Below are positions 1 to 8,009 of a stretch of DNA of 11,243 bases, one piece after another. The translations under genes and the position numbers were made by a program. The stretch spans positions 1 through 11,243 of the forward strand of contig DATKGX010000018.1 of NCBI GenBank assembly GCA_035510555.1, given 5' to 3'. The stretch's first letter is position 1, and each line of letters opens with the position of its first letter. Source of the stretch: DATKGX01 sp035510555. Its GTDB lineage: Bacteria; Patescibacteriota; Microgenomatia; Levybacterales; UBA12049. Below the pieces are notes generated by a model that saw nothing but the letters and a program-made list of their open reading frames with translations, did no database searches and was not told the origin of the DNA.

Positions 1-920
1 CCGTATTCTTTCTGAAATCTAGCCAGTCTTGGGTCAGGAAGTTCCGGAAGTGAATTATTAAGTTTTTCAATTTGTTTTTCTGTCCACCTAATCGGGGGTA
101 TATCCGGCTCTGGGAAGTAGCGGTAGTCATTGGCTTCTTCCTTGGTTCTCTGCGAGACTGTAGCATTTTTACCTTCATCCCAACCCCTTGTTTCCTGTTT
201 TGGCGTTTCACCTTTTTCTAGAATTTCTAATTGCCGTTTAATTTCAAAATCGATTGCTTTTTCGACAAATCCAAAAGAGTTAATATTTTTAACTTCCACT
301 TTATATTTTGGTAAAGTTTTTGAATTCACATCAAGTGAGATGGAGATGTTGGGTTCAAGACGCATCTGGCCTTTTTCCATGTCGGCATCGGAAACACCTA
401 GATATCTGACAATTTTCTGAAGTTTTTGCAGGTAGGCTTTGACGTCTTTAGCATTATCAAAATCCGGCTCGGTAACAATTTCAACCAGCGGTACACCGCT
501 TCTGTTAAAATCAATTAGGCTTGAGCCACCTCCGTGCGTTAATTTACCGGTGTCTTCCTCCATGTGCACTCTGGTAATACCAAATTTTTTGCCGTTGATT
601 TCAATATTTCCACCCAAGCAAAAAGGCTGGTCATATTGGGAAATCTGATAACCTTTAGGGAGATCCGGATAAAAATAGTTTTTACGGTCAAATTTAGAAA
701 AGAGTGGAATATTGCAGTTTAAGGCCTGGCCTATTTGTACGCACCATTCAATTGCTTGCTGGTTTGGCATCGGCAACGCCCCCGGAAGCCCTAAACAAAC
801 AGGGCAAGTATGTGTGTTTGGTTCTTGTCCGAAATAATCCGCAGAGCACTTACAAAACATCTTTGATGCTGTTTTTAGCTCCACGTGTACTTCCAAACCG
901 ATAATAACTTTATAATTCAT
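1..920 (-). CDS. gatB: Asp-tRNA(Asn)/Glu-tRNA(Gln) amidotransferase subunit B, C-terminus cut off by window edge
   Basis: GatB binds the mischarged tRNA and activates Glu-tRNA(Gln) or Asp-tRNA(Asn) with ATP; ammonia comes from GatA. Reading from an ATG at 920 gives 306 residues with no stop before the left edge. The N-terminus begins MNYKVIIGLEVHVEL, the family signature. A four-cysteine zinc site is visible (C23, C25, C39, C42), followed by the conserved HMEEDTGKL segment and the cradle domain (YFPEPDIPP near residues 276-284). Family members are about 475-500 residues, so the last part of the helical domain and the YqeY-like tRNA-binding tail lie outside the window. The ATG lies inside the end of gatA (11-base overlap), which suggests translational coupling. 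No clear Shine-Dalgarno site is seen. Confidence 0.97.
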   Translation of the reverse strand, partial: MNYKVIIGLEVHVELKTASKMFCKCSADYFGQEPNTHTCPVCLGLPGALPMPNQQAIEWCVQIGQALNCNIPLFSKFDRKNYFYPDLPKGYQISQYDQPFCLGGNIEINGKKFGITRVHMEEDTGKLTHGGGSSLIDFNRSGVPLVEIVTEPDFDNAKDVKAYLQKLQKIVRYLGVSDADMEKGQMRLEPNISISLDVNSKTLPKYKVEVKNINSFGFVEKAIDFEIKRQLEILEKGETPKQETRGWDEGKNATVSQRTKEEANDYRYFPEPDIPPIRWTEKQIEKLNNSLPELPDPRLARFQKEY

Positions 921-2319
921 AAGGCGATTTCTGGTAAAACTTAGTTGTTTGTTCAAAAGCATGACCAATTCTAAATAATAATTCTTCAGAAAAGCGAGGG
1001 CCCAGAAACTGGATACCAACGGGTAGTTCATTGATAAAGCCTGATGGTACGGAAAGACCCGGAATACCTGCTAAATTACAGTTAACAGTTAAAACATCGG
1101 ATAAATACATTTTTAAAGGATCGTTGACTTTCTCCCCTATTTTCCATGGTTTGGTAGGGGAGACCGGAGAAACTATCGCGTCAACTTTAGTAAAAGCATC
1201 TTCGAAATCTTTGATGATTAAGGTTCTAACACGCATTGCTTTTTTATAATACGCGTCGTAATAGCCGACCGATAAGGTAAAAGTGCCAAGCATAATTCTT
1301 CGTTTGGCTTCATTGCCAAAAAAAGATCGGTCATTTCCATAGCGGATGCCGTCAAACCTCGCTAAATTTGATGAGACTTCAGCCGGTTGAATAATGTAGT
1401 AAACGGCAATTCCTGATTCAGTGTTTGGCAAAGAAATATTAACAATCTCAGCGCCCAATTTTTCTAATGTTTTCAATGAAGCCTGAAAATTATTCAAAAT
1501 CTCGGGTTCAATCCCCGTAATATATTCTTTTGGAACACCGATTTTTAATCCTTTGACGCCGTTTGAAAGCGATTTTAAGTAATTGGGGACATTTTCCGGT
1601 GGCGTTGTCGCATCAAATCTATCTTGTCCCGCTGTAACGCTTAGCAGTAGAGCGCTGTCTTCAACAGTTTTAGTAAAATGTCCGATTGAATCAAGGGAAG
1701 ATGCCATGGCGATTATCCCGTAGCGGCTAACTCTACCGTAGGTTGGCTTTAGTCCGACAGTATTGGTAAAGCTGGCCGGAAGTCTGATGGAACCGCCGGT
1801 GTCGGTGCCGGTTGCGGCCATCGCCATCCCGCTTGCAACGCTCACCGCGGAGCCACTACTGGAGCCACCCGGCACATATTTTTCGTTCCAGGGATTTCTA
1901 GTCGGACCAAAATCCGAATTCTCTCCGCTTGAACCATGCGCCCAGGCATCTAAATTAGTTTTGCCAATAATAATCGCTCCGGCACTTTTTAATTTCTGAA
2001 CAACTGTCGCATCATATTGCGGTACATAATCGCTCAGAACTTTCGAAGCGGCGGTAGTTTTGACATTTTTTGTGGAAAAAATATCCTTGATGGCAATGGG
2101 AATTCCCAAAAGTGGCAAATCCTGGCCGTCTTTAATCAATTCATCAGCTTTCTTGGCTTGTTCCAAAGCTTGATTGGCACAAACAGTAATAAAAGCGTTC
2201 AGATTCTGGTTTCGTTTCTCAATTTCAGCAAGACAAGCATTTACCAATTCCCCAGAGGAAAACTGTTTATCTTTTAATCCTTGTCGTAATTGTTTAATTG
2301 TTTGATTATTTAATTTCAT
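910..2319 (-). CDS. gatA: Asp-tRNA(Asn)/Glu-tRNA(Gln) amidotransferase subunit A (glutaminase)
   Basis: GatA hydrolyses glutamine and passes ammonia to GatB in the cytoplasmic GatCAB complex, which makes Gln-tRNA(Gln) and/or Asn-tRNA(Asn). The 469-residue product is a full-length amidase-signature protein. The Ser-cisSer-Lys triad is visible as K78 (in GIPIAIKD), S153 (in PGGSSSGS) and S177 (in GTDTGGSIRLP), with the same spacing as in characterised GatA. The KPTYGRVSRYG segment that follows is also typical. The start overlaps the gatC stop by one base (TAATG), and the end overlaps the gatB start, giving gene order C-A-B. Presence of the complex implies that at least one of GlnRS or AsnRS may be missing from this genome; this is inference. 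Confidence 0.98.
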   Translation of the reverse strand: MKLNNQTIKQLRQGLKDKQFSSGELVNACLAEIEKRNQNLNAFITVCANQALEQAKKADELIKDGQDLPLLGIPIAIKDIFSTKNVKTTAASKVLSDYVPQYDATVVQKLKSAGAIIIGKTNLDAWAHGSSGENSDFGPTRNPWNEKYVPGGSSSGSAVSVASGMAMAATGTDTGGSIRLPASFTNTVGLKPTYGRVSRYGIIAMASSLDSIGHFTKTVEDSALLLSVTAGQDRFDATTPPENVPNYLKSLSNGVKGLKIGVPKEYITGIEPEILNNFQASLKTLEKLGAEIVNISLPNTESGIAVYYIIQPAEVSSNLARFDGIRYGNDRSFFGNEAKRRIMLGTFTLSVGYYDAYYKKAMRVRTLIIKDFEDAFTKVDAIVSPVSPTKPWKIGEKVNDPLKMYLSDVLTVNCNLAGIPGLSVPSGFINELPVGIQFLGPRFSEELLFRIGHAFEQTTKFYQKSPYEL

Positions 2320-2606
2320 TATTCAAAAATTGCTTTGACTTTAAACGAACCGTTTTGCTTAGATTTAGTATTCGAAAGAGCTTCAGTTTGTGATAAAGAA
2401 GGCGCTGGAGAATCATCCCGAGTGACATTTTCTAGACCTGTGACTTGGCTGGTTTCCTGTACGTTGTTTGTCTTTACAGTTTTAAGCTTTTCGATGTAGG
2501 CTAAAATTGAGGAAAGTTGTTCTTCGTATTTGGCTATTTCTTCTTTTTTTAAAGGCAGATTCGCTAATTTGGCGATGTGTAAAACATCTATTTTCATTGA
2601 ATCCAT
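2319..2606 (-). CDS. gatC: Asp-tRNA(Asn)/Glu-tRNA(Gln) amidotransferase subunit C
   Basis: GatC is the small belt-like subunit that wraps GatA and holds it on GatB. The product is 95 residues, normal for the family. It has the N-terminal helix HIAKLANLPLKKEEI, the central QLSSILAYIEKLKTV helix, the extended TRDDSP segment and the C-terminal NGSFKVKAIFE strand, matching the usual (D/N)G-F-V-(P/K) ending. The chosen ATG overlaps the stop of the upstream gatD as TAATG. A second in-frame ATG three codons later (at 2597) would give a start nearer the typical family N-terminus. Neither has a clear ribosome binding site, so coupling to gatD translation is likely. Confidence 0.95.
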   Translation of the reverse strand: MDSMKIDVLHIAKLANLPLKKEEIAKYEEQLSSILAYIEKLKTVKTNNVQETSQVTGLENVTRDDSPAPSLSQTEALSNTKSKQNGSFKVKAIFE

Positions 2607-3364
2607 TATATTGCAACTGAAAGCCTTTTGACAATCGTTAATCTGGCTTCTTTCTCCAGGGAATCGTCGAGCTCTTCAAGTTTAATCTGTTTTACATACT
2701 TAATTTCAAGCGCTTTTGTAATTAAGTAATCTGCCAGCTCCGGATTTTTCGATAAAATTGGTCCGTGTAAATACGTTCCAATTGAGTTTTTATAAATAGC
2801 TCCTTCTTCTTTGGTTTTATCGTTACTACCAAAGCCTTTAAGCACTTTTCCTAATGGTTGAATATTTTTTCCAAGAATTGTTCTCCCGCCGTGGTTTTCA
2901 AACCCGATAAGAATAGTTTTTTGGCCGAATAAGCTTGAGGCGTCAATCGCAATATTTCCGATCAACCGTTTTCCCCCCGGATTTTCCGTAAACATATCCA
3001 AAATCCCGAGTTGTTGAAGTTTATTTCCGCCTGCGGTTTTGTAATATTGTCCTAAGTATTGGAATCCTCCGCAAATATATAGTCCGGGAATACCTTTTTC
3101 AATTAGTTCTGACAATATTTTTTTCTTTTTTATTAAGTCGCTGGAGACTACTTCCTGTTGTGTGTCTTGAGCTCCGCCCATCATCAACAGATCACAAGAA
3201 GCTAAATTTTCGTTAGTAGAGTTAGCGTCAATTACTTTAATCTCTGCTTTAATTTTTCGCCACTCGCAGCGTTTTTGCAATACGATTACATTTCCACGGT
3301 CTCCGTACGTACTCATCAACTGTGGATAGAGCCAACCGATTGTTAAAGAAAGATCACTTTTCAT
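2606..3364 (-). CDS. gatD: Lipid II isoglutaminyl synthase, glutamine amidotransferase subunit (GatD of MurT-GatD)
   Basis: A class I, CobB/CobQ-type glutamine amidotransferase that supplies ammonia to MurT for amidation of the alpha-carboxyl of D-glutamate in lipid II. The 252-residue product has the YGDRGN motif (residues 20-25), the nucleophile elbow GLYICGGFQ with C98, the conserved GKRLIG segment (131-136), GFENHGGRT (154-162) and TYLHGP with H200. These correspond to the Cys and His of Staphylococcus aureus GatD (about 243 residues). The third catalytic residue is known to come from MurT. The start overlaps the murT stop as ATGA, which fits assembly of a tight heterodimer. Despite the shared name it is unrelated to archaeal GatD. 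Cobyric acid synthase is unlikely given its length and the murT partner. Confidence 0.95.
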   Translation of the reverse strand: MKSDLSLTIGWLYPQLMSTYGDRGNVIVLQKRCEWRKIKAEIKVIDANSTNENLASCDLLMMGGAQDTQQEVVSSDLIKKKKILSELIEKGIPGLYICGGFQYLGQYYKTAGGNKLQQLGILDMFTENPGGKRLIGNIAIDASSLFGQKTILIGFENHGGRTILGKNIQPLGKVLKGFGSNDKTKEEGAIYKNSIGTYLHGPILSKNPELADYLITKALEIKYVKQIKLEELDDSLEKEARLTIVKRLSVAI

Positions 3365-4641
3365 AGTATTTTTTTGCCGGTCAAGATTTTTCTGGTCTCC
3401 AACATGGCCGAATAATTCGGCAGTATAAACAATTTTTCATTTTCTTCCAAACTCACTAACGATAATTTAATTGCATTTTCAATATTTTCCGATATATGCA
3501 CAAAGAACCCGGCATACTTTAATCTGACAGCCATATCGTAAGCTCTAAGTCCCGATACGATAATATTAATATCCTTGGTAAGTGTTTGCTCAAAATCGAC
3601 ATCCCAAATCCACGAAACATCCAATCCGTCGGGAATTTTATCATTTAGAATGAGTATTATTGTTTTAGCGCCTAATTCTTTCGCGGTGGACAATGACTCA
3701 TTTAAGCTAATTGGATTCTTGGAGAGGAGCAGCTGAATCTTTTTTCCGTTATACTCTAATTCTTCTTGTCTGCCAAAGGCCGGTTTAAAAACTTGCAGTC
3801 CTCTTTCAATTTCAGTATTGTTAAGCCCTATTTTTTTTGCAGTTAAAACCGCCGCCAATATATCGTACCTGGCATAAGTACCTTTCAACGGATAATATGA
3901 AAAGGTTGAGAAAATATTTTTTTCTTTTTTAAATTTACAGTTTGGGCATTCCCAAATTCCCAGATGTGAAAAATAATAAGCTTTAAAAGTAAGCGCGTGC
4001 TCGCAGTTTGGACAAAGTATAGAATCGGAAGCATGTTGCATGACAGTTTTTTCCAGCGACTTATCATTTAATCCAAAATAAACAGTATTAAGTTTTGTAT
4101 CTTTTCCTAAGTAGGCAATTTGTGGATCATCTGCGTTTAGAATTAGCTTAGATTTCTTTATTTTTTGTATTGAAGATTTCCAATGTTTGGCAATGGTATT
4201 AATTTCTCCGTATCTATCTAGTTGATCTCTAAATAAATTTAAAGCAACAATATAATTCGGTTCAATTTTTTCTAAGATTTGCGGGAAAGCATTTTCATCC
4301 AGCTCAAATATCGCAAAATCGGTGTTAAGTTTTCCACTAATCGATGAATTTAAAAGTAAAGATGAAGCAATTCCATTCAAAAGATTTGCTCCTGATGAAT
4401 TTATGATGACTTTTTTACCATTGAATCTTAAAATGGTTTCTAAGAGCTTGGTGGTGGTTGTTTTTCCGTTTGTCCCAATAATAACGACTGTTTGAGTACG
4501 CGATTTATTTAATATTCCATTAATAATATTAGGATTTAATTTTAGAGCAATATGCCCCGGCCAAGTTGAACCATTGCCGAAATTAAAAAGTTGACTGAAA
4601 AATGAAAATATCTTGGCAAATAATGTTAACGCGATTGTCAT
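3361..4641 (-). CDS. murT: Lipid II isoglutaminyl synthase, Mur ligase subunit (MurT)
   Basis: MurT is a Mur-ligase relative that activates the D-Glu carboxylate of lipid II with ATP; with GatD it forms D-isoglutamine, which affects peptidoglycan cross-linking. The 426-residue product has the ATP loop GTNGKTTTT (residues 56-64), the central-domain segment NLFRDQLDRYGE (135-146), and a four-cysteine zinc ribbon inserted in the middle domain (C210, C213, C232, C235) that is characteristic of MurT and absent from MurC-F. The C-terminal DUF1727 domain contains DVSWIWDVDFE (341-351), the region that gives the catalytic aspartate to the GatD active site. The hydrophobic N-terminus (residues 1-20) looks amphipathic and may touch the membrane. 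The ATG lies two bases after the htpX stop without a visible Shine-Dalgarno site. Confidence 0.95.
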   Translation of the reverse strand: MTIALTLFAKIFSFFSQLFNFGNGSTWPGHIALKLNPNIINGILNKSRTQTVVIIGTNGKTTTTKLLETILRFNGKKVIINSSGANLLNGIASSLLLNSSISGKLNTDFAIFELDENAFPQILEKIEPNYIVALNLFRDQLDRYGEINTIAKHWKSSIQKIKKSKLILNADDPQIAYLGKDTKLNTVYFGLNDKSLEKTVMQHASDSILCPNCEHALTFKAYYFSHLGIWECPNCKFKKEKNIFSTFSYYPLKGTYARYDILAAVLTAKKIGLNNTEIERGLQVFKPAFGRQEELEYNGKKIQLLLSKNPISLNESLSTAKELGAKTIILILNDKIPDGLDVSWIWDVDFEQTLTKDINIIVSGLRAYDMAVRLKYAGFFVHISENIENAIKLSLVSLEENEKLFILPNYSAMLETRKILTGKKIL

Positions 4642-4643
4642 AA

Positions 4644-5546
4644 TTACATTGAACGCAGGATTTTAATTCGTTCTGCGATTGGAGGATGTGTGTCGAAGAG
4701 TGAAGAGAACATTTGCTTGGTATTTTTGCCTTTGAATGGATTAACGATGAATAGATGAGCAGTAGCGTTACTGGCGCTTTTTAGGCTGTGTGGGTCTTTG
4801 GAAAGCTTTTCCAAAGCGCTGGCTAAGGCTTCGGGATATCTAGTTAATAAAACCCCGGAAGCATCGGCTAAAAGCTCTCTTTTCCGTGAAACCGCCAATT
4901 GAATTAGGGTGGCAGCAATGGGAGATAGAATTGCCAAGAGGATACCAATCAGCAGAAATATTGCTTGTGCATTACCGCCTCGATCCTCTCGATCTCTACC
5001 AAATCCGCCCCACCAAAGTTGTCGAGTAAATAAATTAGCTAGGATTACGATAAAACCAACCAAAACAGCCACGATACCCATTAAACGGATGTCAAAATTT
5101 TTGACGTGTGAAAGTTCATGGGCAATTACTCCCTCAAGTTCACTCTTGTTTAAAAGCGGTAGGATGCCTGTGGTGACACAAACAATCGCATGTTGCGGAT
5201 CTCTGCCTGTGGCAAAGGCATTTGGGGAAGGATCATTGATGATGTAAATTTTGGGCATTGGTAAACCATCGCCGATGCAAAGATTTTCAATAATCCGGAA
5301 AAGTTCCGGGTTGTCACTTTTCTGAATTGGTTTAGCTCCGGATGTTGCCAATACGATTTTATCTGAATAATAGTAGCTGCCAATGCTCATTGCGCCTGCC
5401 AGAATTAATGCGATGCCGACAAATCCTAATCCATAACCTAAAGCTTGGCAGAAAACATAAACAACAGTCGTTATTATTAGCACAAATAATAGCATTATCA
5501 GCCACGTTTTATGTTTATTTGCAGAAATTGCAGAATAAATGTTCAT
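4644..5546 (-). CDS. htpX: HtpX-family membrane zinc metalloprotease (M48)
   Basis: HtpX is an integral-membrane zinc endopeptidase involved in membrane protein quality control. The 300-residue product matches the family length. Membrane segments are visible at about residues 14-33, 40-59, 154-172 and 196-219. The catalytic motif HELSH has zinc ligands H143 and H147 with general base E144, and the third ligand is E224 in SRKRELLADASG. The C-terminal THPPIAERI (287-295) is a typical M48 ending. It follows lemA by three bases, a neighbour pair found in many bacteria, which supports the assignment. A glycine- and charge-rich loop (179-192) lies between membrane segments 3 and 4. Confidence 0.96.
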   Translation of the reverse strand: MNIYSAISANKHKTWLIMLLFVLIITTVVYVFCQALGYGLGFVGIALILAGAMSIGSYYYSDKIVLATSGAKPIQKSDNPELFRIIENLCIGDGLPMPKIYIINDPSPNAFATGRDPQHAIVCVTTGILPLLNKSELEGVIAHELSHVKNFDIRLMGIVAVLVGFIVILANLFTRQLWWGGFGRDREDRGGNAQAIFLLIGILLAILSPIAATLIQLAVSRKRELLADASGVLLTRYPEALASALEKLSKDPHSLKSASNATAHLFIVNPFKGKNTKQMFSSLFDTHPPIAERIKILRSM

Positions 5547-5549
5547 AGC

Positions 5550-6101
5550 TTAAAAACTAACTTTTACGGGTTTCTTTTCTTCTGCTGTTGCACCAAAAAA
5601 ATCTGCCGGTTTAAAGTTTAAAACTTTTGCAAAAAGTACATTGGGAAACACTTGAAGCTTTGCGTTATAACTTAAAACAACACTATTATAGAATTGCCGG
5701 GCATAAGCGATTTTATTTTCCGTATCGGAAACCTCTTCCTGAAGTTCCATAAAATTCTGGCTGGCTTTTAAATCAGGGTAAGCTTCTGCGACAGCGAAAA
5801 TGGATTTCAAAGTTTTGCTAAGCTCATTATTTGCTTGCGCTTTTTCCGACAATCCTTTAGCAGAGACAAGACTTGCGCGAGCTTCTGTTACTTTTTCAAA
5901 CAGTTCTTTTTCGTGCTTTGCATATCCTTTAACAGTCTCCACTAAATTAGGAATTAAATCTGTCCTTCTTTTAAGTTGCACATCAATTTGTGAGAGAGCT
6001 TCGGAAACCCTCATCTTAGCAACAATGATGCTGTTATAAAGATACCATGCAAAAGCGACAATTATGAGGATGACAGCGACCAAAGTTAAAGTACTATTCA
6101 T
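5550..6101 (-). CDS. lemA: LemA family membrane-anchored protein
   Basis: LemA proteins have one N-terminal membrane helix and a helical-bundle domain. Their exact function is unclear, although the gene often sits beside htpX as here. From the ATG at 6101 the product has 183 residues, with a membrane helix at about residues 5-23 and the family segment QLKRRTDLIPNLVETVKGYAKHE in two overlapping parts near residues 42-64. The later ENKIAYARQFYN and the LQVFPN.LFAK ending are also diagnostic. A GTG at 6110 would add three residues, but it lies within the strong AAAGGAGGT ribosome binding site, whereas the ATG at 6101 has ideal spacing (seven bases), so the ATG is preferred. The C-terminus is lysine-rich and polar. 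Confidence 0.95.
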   Translation of the reverse strand: MNSTLTLVAVILIIVAFAWYLYNSIIVAKMRVSEALSQIDVQLKRRTDLIPNLVETVKGYAKHEKELFEKVTEARASLVSAKGLSEKAQANNELSKTLKSIFAVAEAYPDLKASQNFMELQEEVSDTENKIAYARQFYNSVVLSYNAKLQVFPNVLFAKVLNFKPADFFGATAEEKKPVKVSF

Positions 6102-6108
6102 TTGTGAC

Positions 6109-6117
6109 ACCTCCTTT
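6109..6117 (-). promoter_or_regulatory. Shine-Dalgarno site of lemA
   Basis: On the minus strand this reads AAAGGAGGT, a full match to the 16S anti-Shine-Dalgarno, seven bases before the ATG at 6101. It begins immediately after the polX stop codon (TAG at 6118-6120) and decides the lemA start. It is the only strong ribosome binding site found at a junction in the eight-gene run. Confidence 0.9.
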
Positions 6118-7911
6118 CTATTTTTGTAACCAATCTAGAAATTCATTATACGATAATGTGTTGAGGATGTCATTTTTTGTGGACCAACCTCGTCTAGCCA
6201 TCGAAACTCCATATTTCATCATATCCATTTGCCAGGTAGCATGGCTGTCGGTATTAATAACCATTTTTACGTCGGCAGAAACAGCGAGTCTGATAATTGA
6301 ATCAGATAAATCCAGACGATCAGGCCAACTGTTTATTTCTAACGCTTTATTATTTTTCTTGCAGAACTCAAACAGCTTTTCCCAATCAAGCTCATATCCC
6401 GGGCGTTGGTTTAAAAGTCGGCCAGTCGGATGGGCGAGAATTTTTGCTTTTCGGTGTGAGAGTCCGGCGATAACACGTTTGGTCATATCATTTTTATTCA
6501 TATTAAAAACACTATGAATAGAAACAATCGTCGCATCCAAAATCTCAAGCGATTTATTGTCGATTGCTAAATTCCCGTTGGGTAAAATATCTGTTTCGAG
6601 TAATTTAAATATGCGAGTATTTTTTATCCTTGATTTAATTTGTTCAATCTTTTCACTGCGTTTTTGCAATATTTCGTATATTTTTTCTGGAGTATGCTTT
6701 GCTTGGCTCGGATTATGCTCAGAAAAACCAACATATTCGTATCCTAATTCCTGAGCTTTTGTAATTATTTCTTCAAAACTATTTTTCCCTAAATCATGAC
6801 TTGGCTCAATTGGATAATCAGAATGCAAATGCAAATCGCCTTTAACATCCTGCAGCTCAACTAATTTCGGCAGAGTATTCTTTTCTGCGGCTTCAATTTC
6901 ACCTTGATCTTCACGGATCTCCGGAGGAATCCAAGTCAAACCAATCGCTTGATAAAATTTCTCCTCATTGTCAAAGGCTGTTGTCAGTTGATTTTTTTCT
7001 TTTAGATATTTTATGCCGTACTCTGAAAGCGAAAGTCCTTTTCTCAACGCAACCTCTCTTAAATGGACGTTATGATTTTTGCTGCCGGTAAAGTGCTGCA
7101 GTAGCGAACCAAATCTTTCCGGAGGTTGGACCAAAAGATCAATTTGTTTTCCGCCGGAAGTTAATATTGAAGATGAGACATCACCTTTTTCGATTATTCT
7201 TTCCATGTATGGATACTTGGAAAAGTGTTCTAAAACAGTTTTTGGGTCATTTGATGAGGCTGCAAGATCGATATCTCCGATGGTTGATACCTGTCTTCGC
7301 AGGCTCCCTAAGGGTTCGATTTCAGTTACCGCCTTACAGGTTTTCATATATTCGACAATTTTATCGGCCACTTCCTGGGCGTAGGGCAAAGTCATGCGGG
7401 TGGTTTTGCCTGCTCCCAGTCTAAATTCGGCAATGGATTGTAAAATATCGGCTTGAGATTTTTCGCCAAAACCCTTTAAAGATGCAATCTTATTAGCTTT
7501 AGCAATTTTTTCAAGATCATTTAGAACAGTTTTTGGATTGCTTAGTTTAAACTCGGTAGTTAATTTATAGGCTTTTTTAGGACCAAAAGAGGGAACATCT
7601 AAAAGCGGAAAAACAGCTTCAGGAATATCTTTTAATGCCCATTCATATTGAGCTACCTTTCCGGTTCTAAAAAGTTCTTCCAAACGTGCTCTAAGAGTTA
7701 CGCCTATCCCGGGAATTTCTTCAAGTTTACCTTCTTTATAGTAGTCGTTTACTTCCTTGGTTAACCCATTAATCATTTCCGCGGCATTTTCATAAGCGAC
7801 GATTTGAAAATGAAATTTCCTCTCGTCTTTGATTGTGTAGGCCGCTGCCACGTTTCTTAATAGCTTGGCTAAATCTTGATTTGACATAACACGAAAAGCA
7901 TAACACTTCAT
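6118..7911 (-). CDS. polX: DNA polymerase X family protein with C-terminal PHP domain (PolX)
   Basis: Bacterial PolX is a gap-filling DNA repair polymerase with a PHP metal-dependent exonuclease or phosphoesterase domain. The 597-residue product has an N-terminal 8-kDa-type domain with helix-hairpin-helix segments (EIPGIG near 65-70; KGFGEKSQ at 146-153). The polymerase core has GSLRR (202-206), GDID with D213 and D215, third carboxylate D258 (KQIDLL), and TGSKNHNVHLR (275-285). The PHP domain (about 355-597) has HLHSD (H361, H363), SEHN (H399), E439, H466, H494 and NTDSH (D555, H557), so both active sites look intact. The first ATG is used here, but the ATG at 7887 (MSNQDLAKLL) better matches the usual family N-terminus; neither has a clear ribosome binding site. 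First gene of the run. Confidence 0.96.
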   Translation of the reverse strand: MKCYAFRVMSNQDLAKLLRNVAAAYTIKDERKFHFQIVAYENAAEMINGLTKEVNDYYKEGKLEEIPGIGVTLRARLEELFRTGKVAQYEWALKDIPEAVFPLLDVPSFGPKKAYKLTTEFKLSNPKTVLNDLEKIAKANKIASLKGFGEKSQADILQSIAEFRLGAGKTTRMTLPYAQEVADKIVEYMKTCKAVTEIEPLGSLRRQVSTIGDIDLAASSNDPKTVLEHFSKYPYMERIIEKGDVSSSILTSGGKQIDLLVQPPERFGSLLQHFTGSKNHNVHLREVALRKGLSLSEYGIKYLKEKNQLTTAFDNEEKFYQAIGLTWIPPEIREDQGEIEAAEKNTLPKLVELQDVKGDLHLHSDYPIEPSHDLGKNSFEEIITKAQELGYEYVGFSEHNPSQAKHTPEKIYEILQKRSEKIEQIKSRIKNTRIFKLLETDILPNGNLAIDNKSLEILDATIVSIHSVFNMNKNDMTKRVIAGLSHRKAKILAHPTGRLLNQRPGYELDWEKLFEFCKKNNKALEINSWPDRLDLSDSIIRLAVSADVKMVINTDSHATWQMDMMKYGVSMARRGWSTKNDILNTLSYNEFLDWLQK

Positions 7912-7932
7912 TGTGGCTAGTTCAAGCTTTTT

Positions 7933-7961
7933 ATAGTAGTAATAACTTGTCCTGAGCTAAA
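7933..7961 (-). promoter_or_regulatory. Possible promoter for the polX-to-gatB run
   Basis: On the minus strand a -10-like TACTAT (7938-7933) lies 17 bases after a weak -35-like TTTAGC (7961-7956). Transcription would begin near 7926, about 15 bases before the first polX ATG. The -35 match is poor. It sits in the divergent region shared with the tRNA-Asp promoter and overlaps the repeat-like motif at 7946-7970. Confidence 0.3.
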
Positions 7962-7970
7962 GCGAAGGAT
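7946..7970. repeat. Short dispersed-repeat-like motif with imperfect dyad symmetry
   Basis: Plus strand reads CTTGTCCTGAGC, then TAAAGCGAAGGAT. The core CCT..GC and GC..AGG arms can pair around a TAAA loop with two internal mismatches. It resembles a widespread intergenic motif of the form CCTGAGCnnnnCGAAGG that I recall from many bacterial and metagenomic contigs. Only one copy lies in this window, so repeat status cannot be confirmed here. Confidence 0.4.
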
Positions 7971-7998
7971 TGACTAGATTTCAATAATTTGTTAGCAT
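7970..7998 (+). promoter_or_regulatory. Predicted promoter of tRNA-Asp
   Basis: TTGACT (7970-7975), a 17-base spacer and TAGCAT (7993-7998), with an extended -10 TG at 7990-7991. The tRNA begins 11 bases after the -10, fitting a short 5' leader of about five bases. The promoter may also serve the lysM gene, since no terminator is visible after the tRNA. Confidence 0.6.
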
Positions 7999-8009
7999 TG
8001 TAGGCGTTT

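Noticed and set aside
2606..3364. Cobyric acid synthase or CobB
   Set aside because: The protein is a stand-alone amidotransferase domain with YGDRGN and sits in an overlap with murT; no cobalamin genes are present.
3361..4641. MurC-F or folylpolyglutamate synthase
   Set aside because: The four-cysteine ribbon, the DUF1727-like end and the adjacent gatD identify MurT.
4909..5247. A 112-codon open frame on the plus strand
   Set aside because: Antisense to the HtpX catalytic region, no domain or ribosome binding site; explained by the real gene.
6102..6110. GTG start for LemA three codons upstream
   Set aside because: The GTG overlaps the Shine-Dalgarno sequence itself; the ATG at 6101 has correct spacing.
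6104..6517. A 137-codon open frame on the plus strand
   Set aside because: It lies entirely antisense to the conserved PHP domain of PolX and to the lemA ribosome binding site, with no recognisable domain; a shadow of the coding strand.
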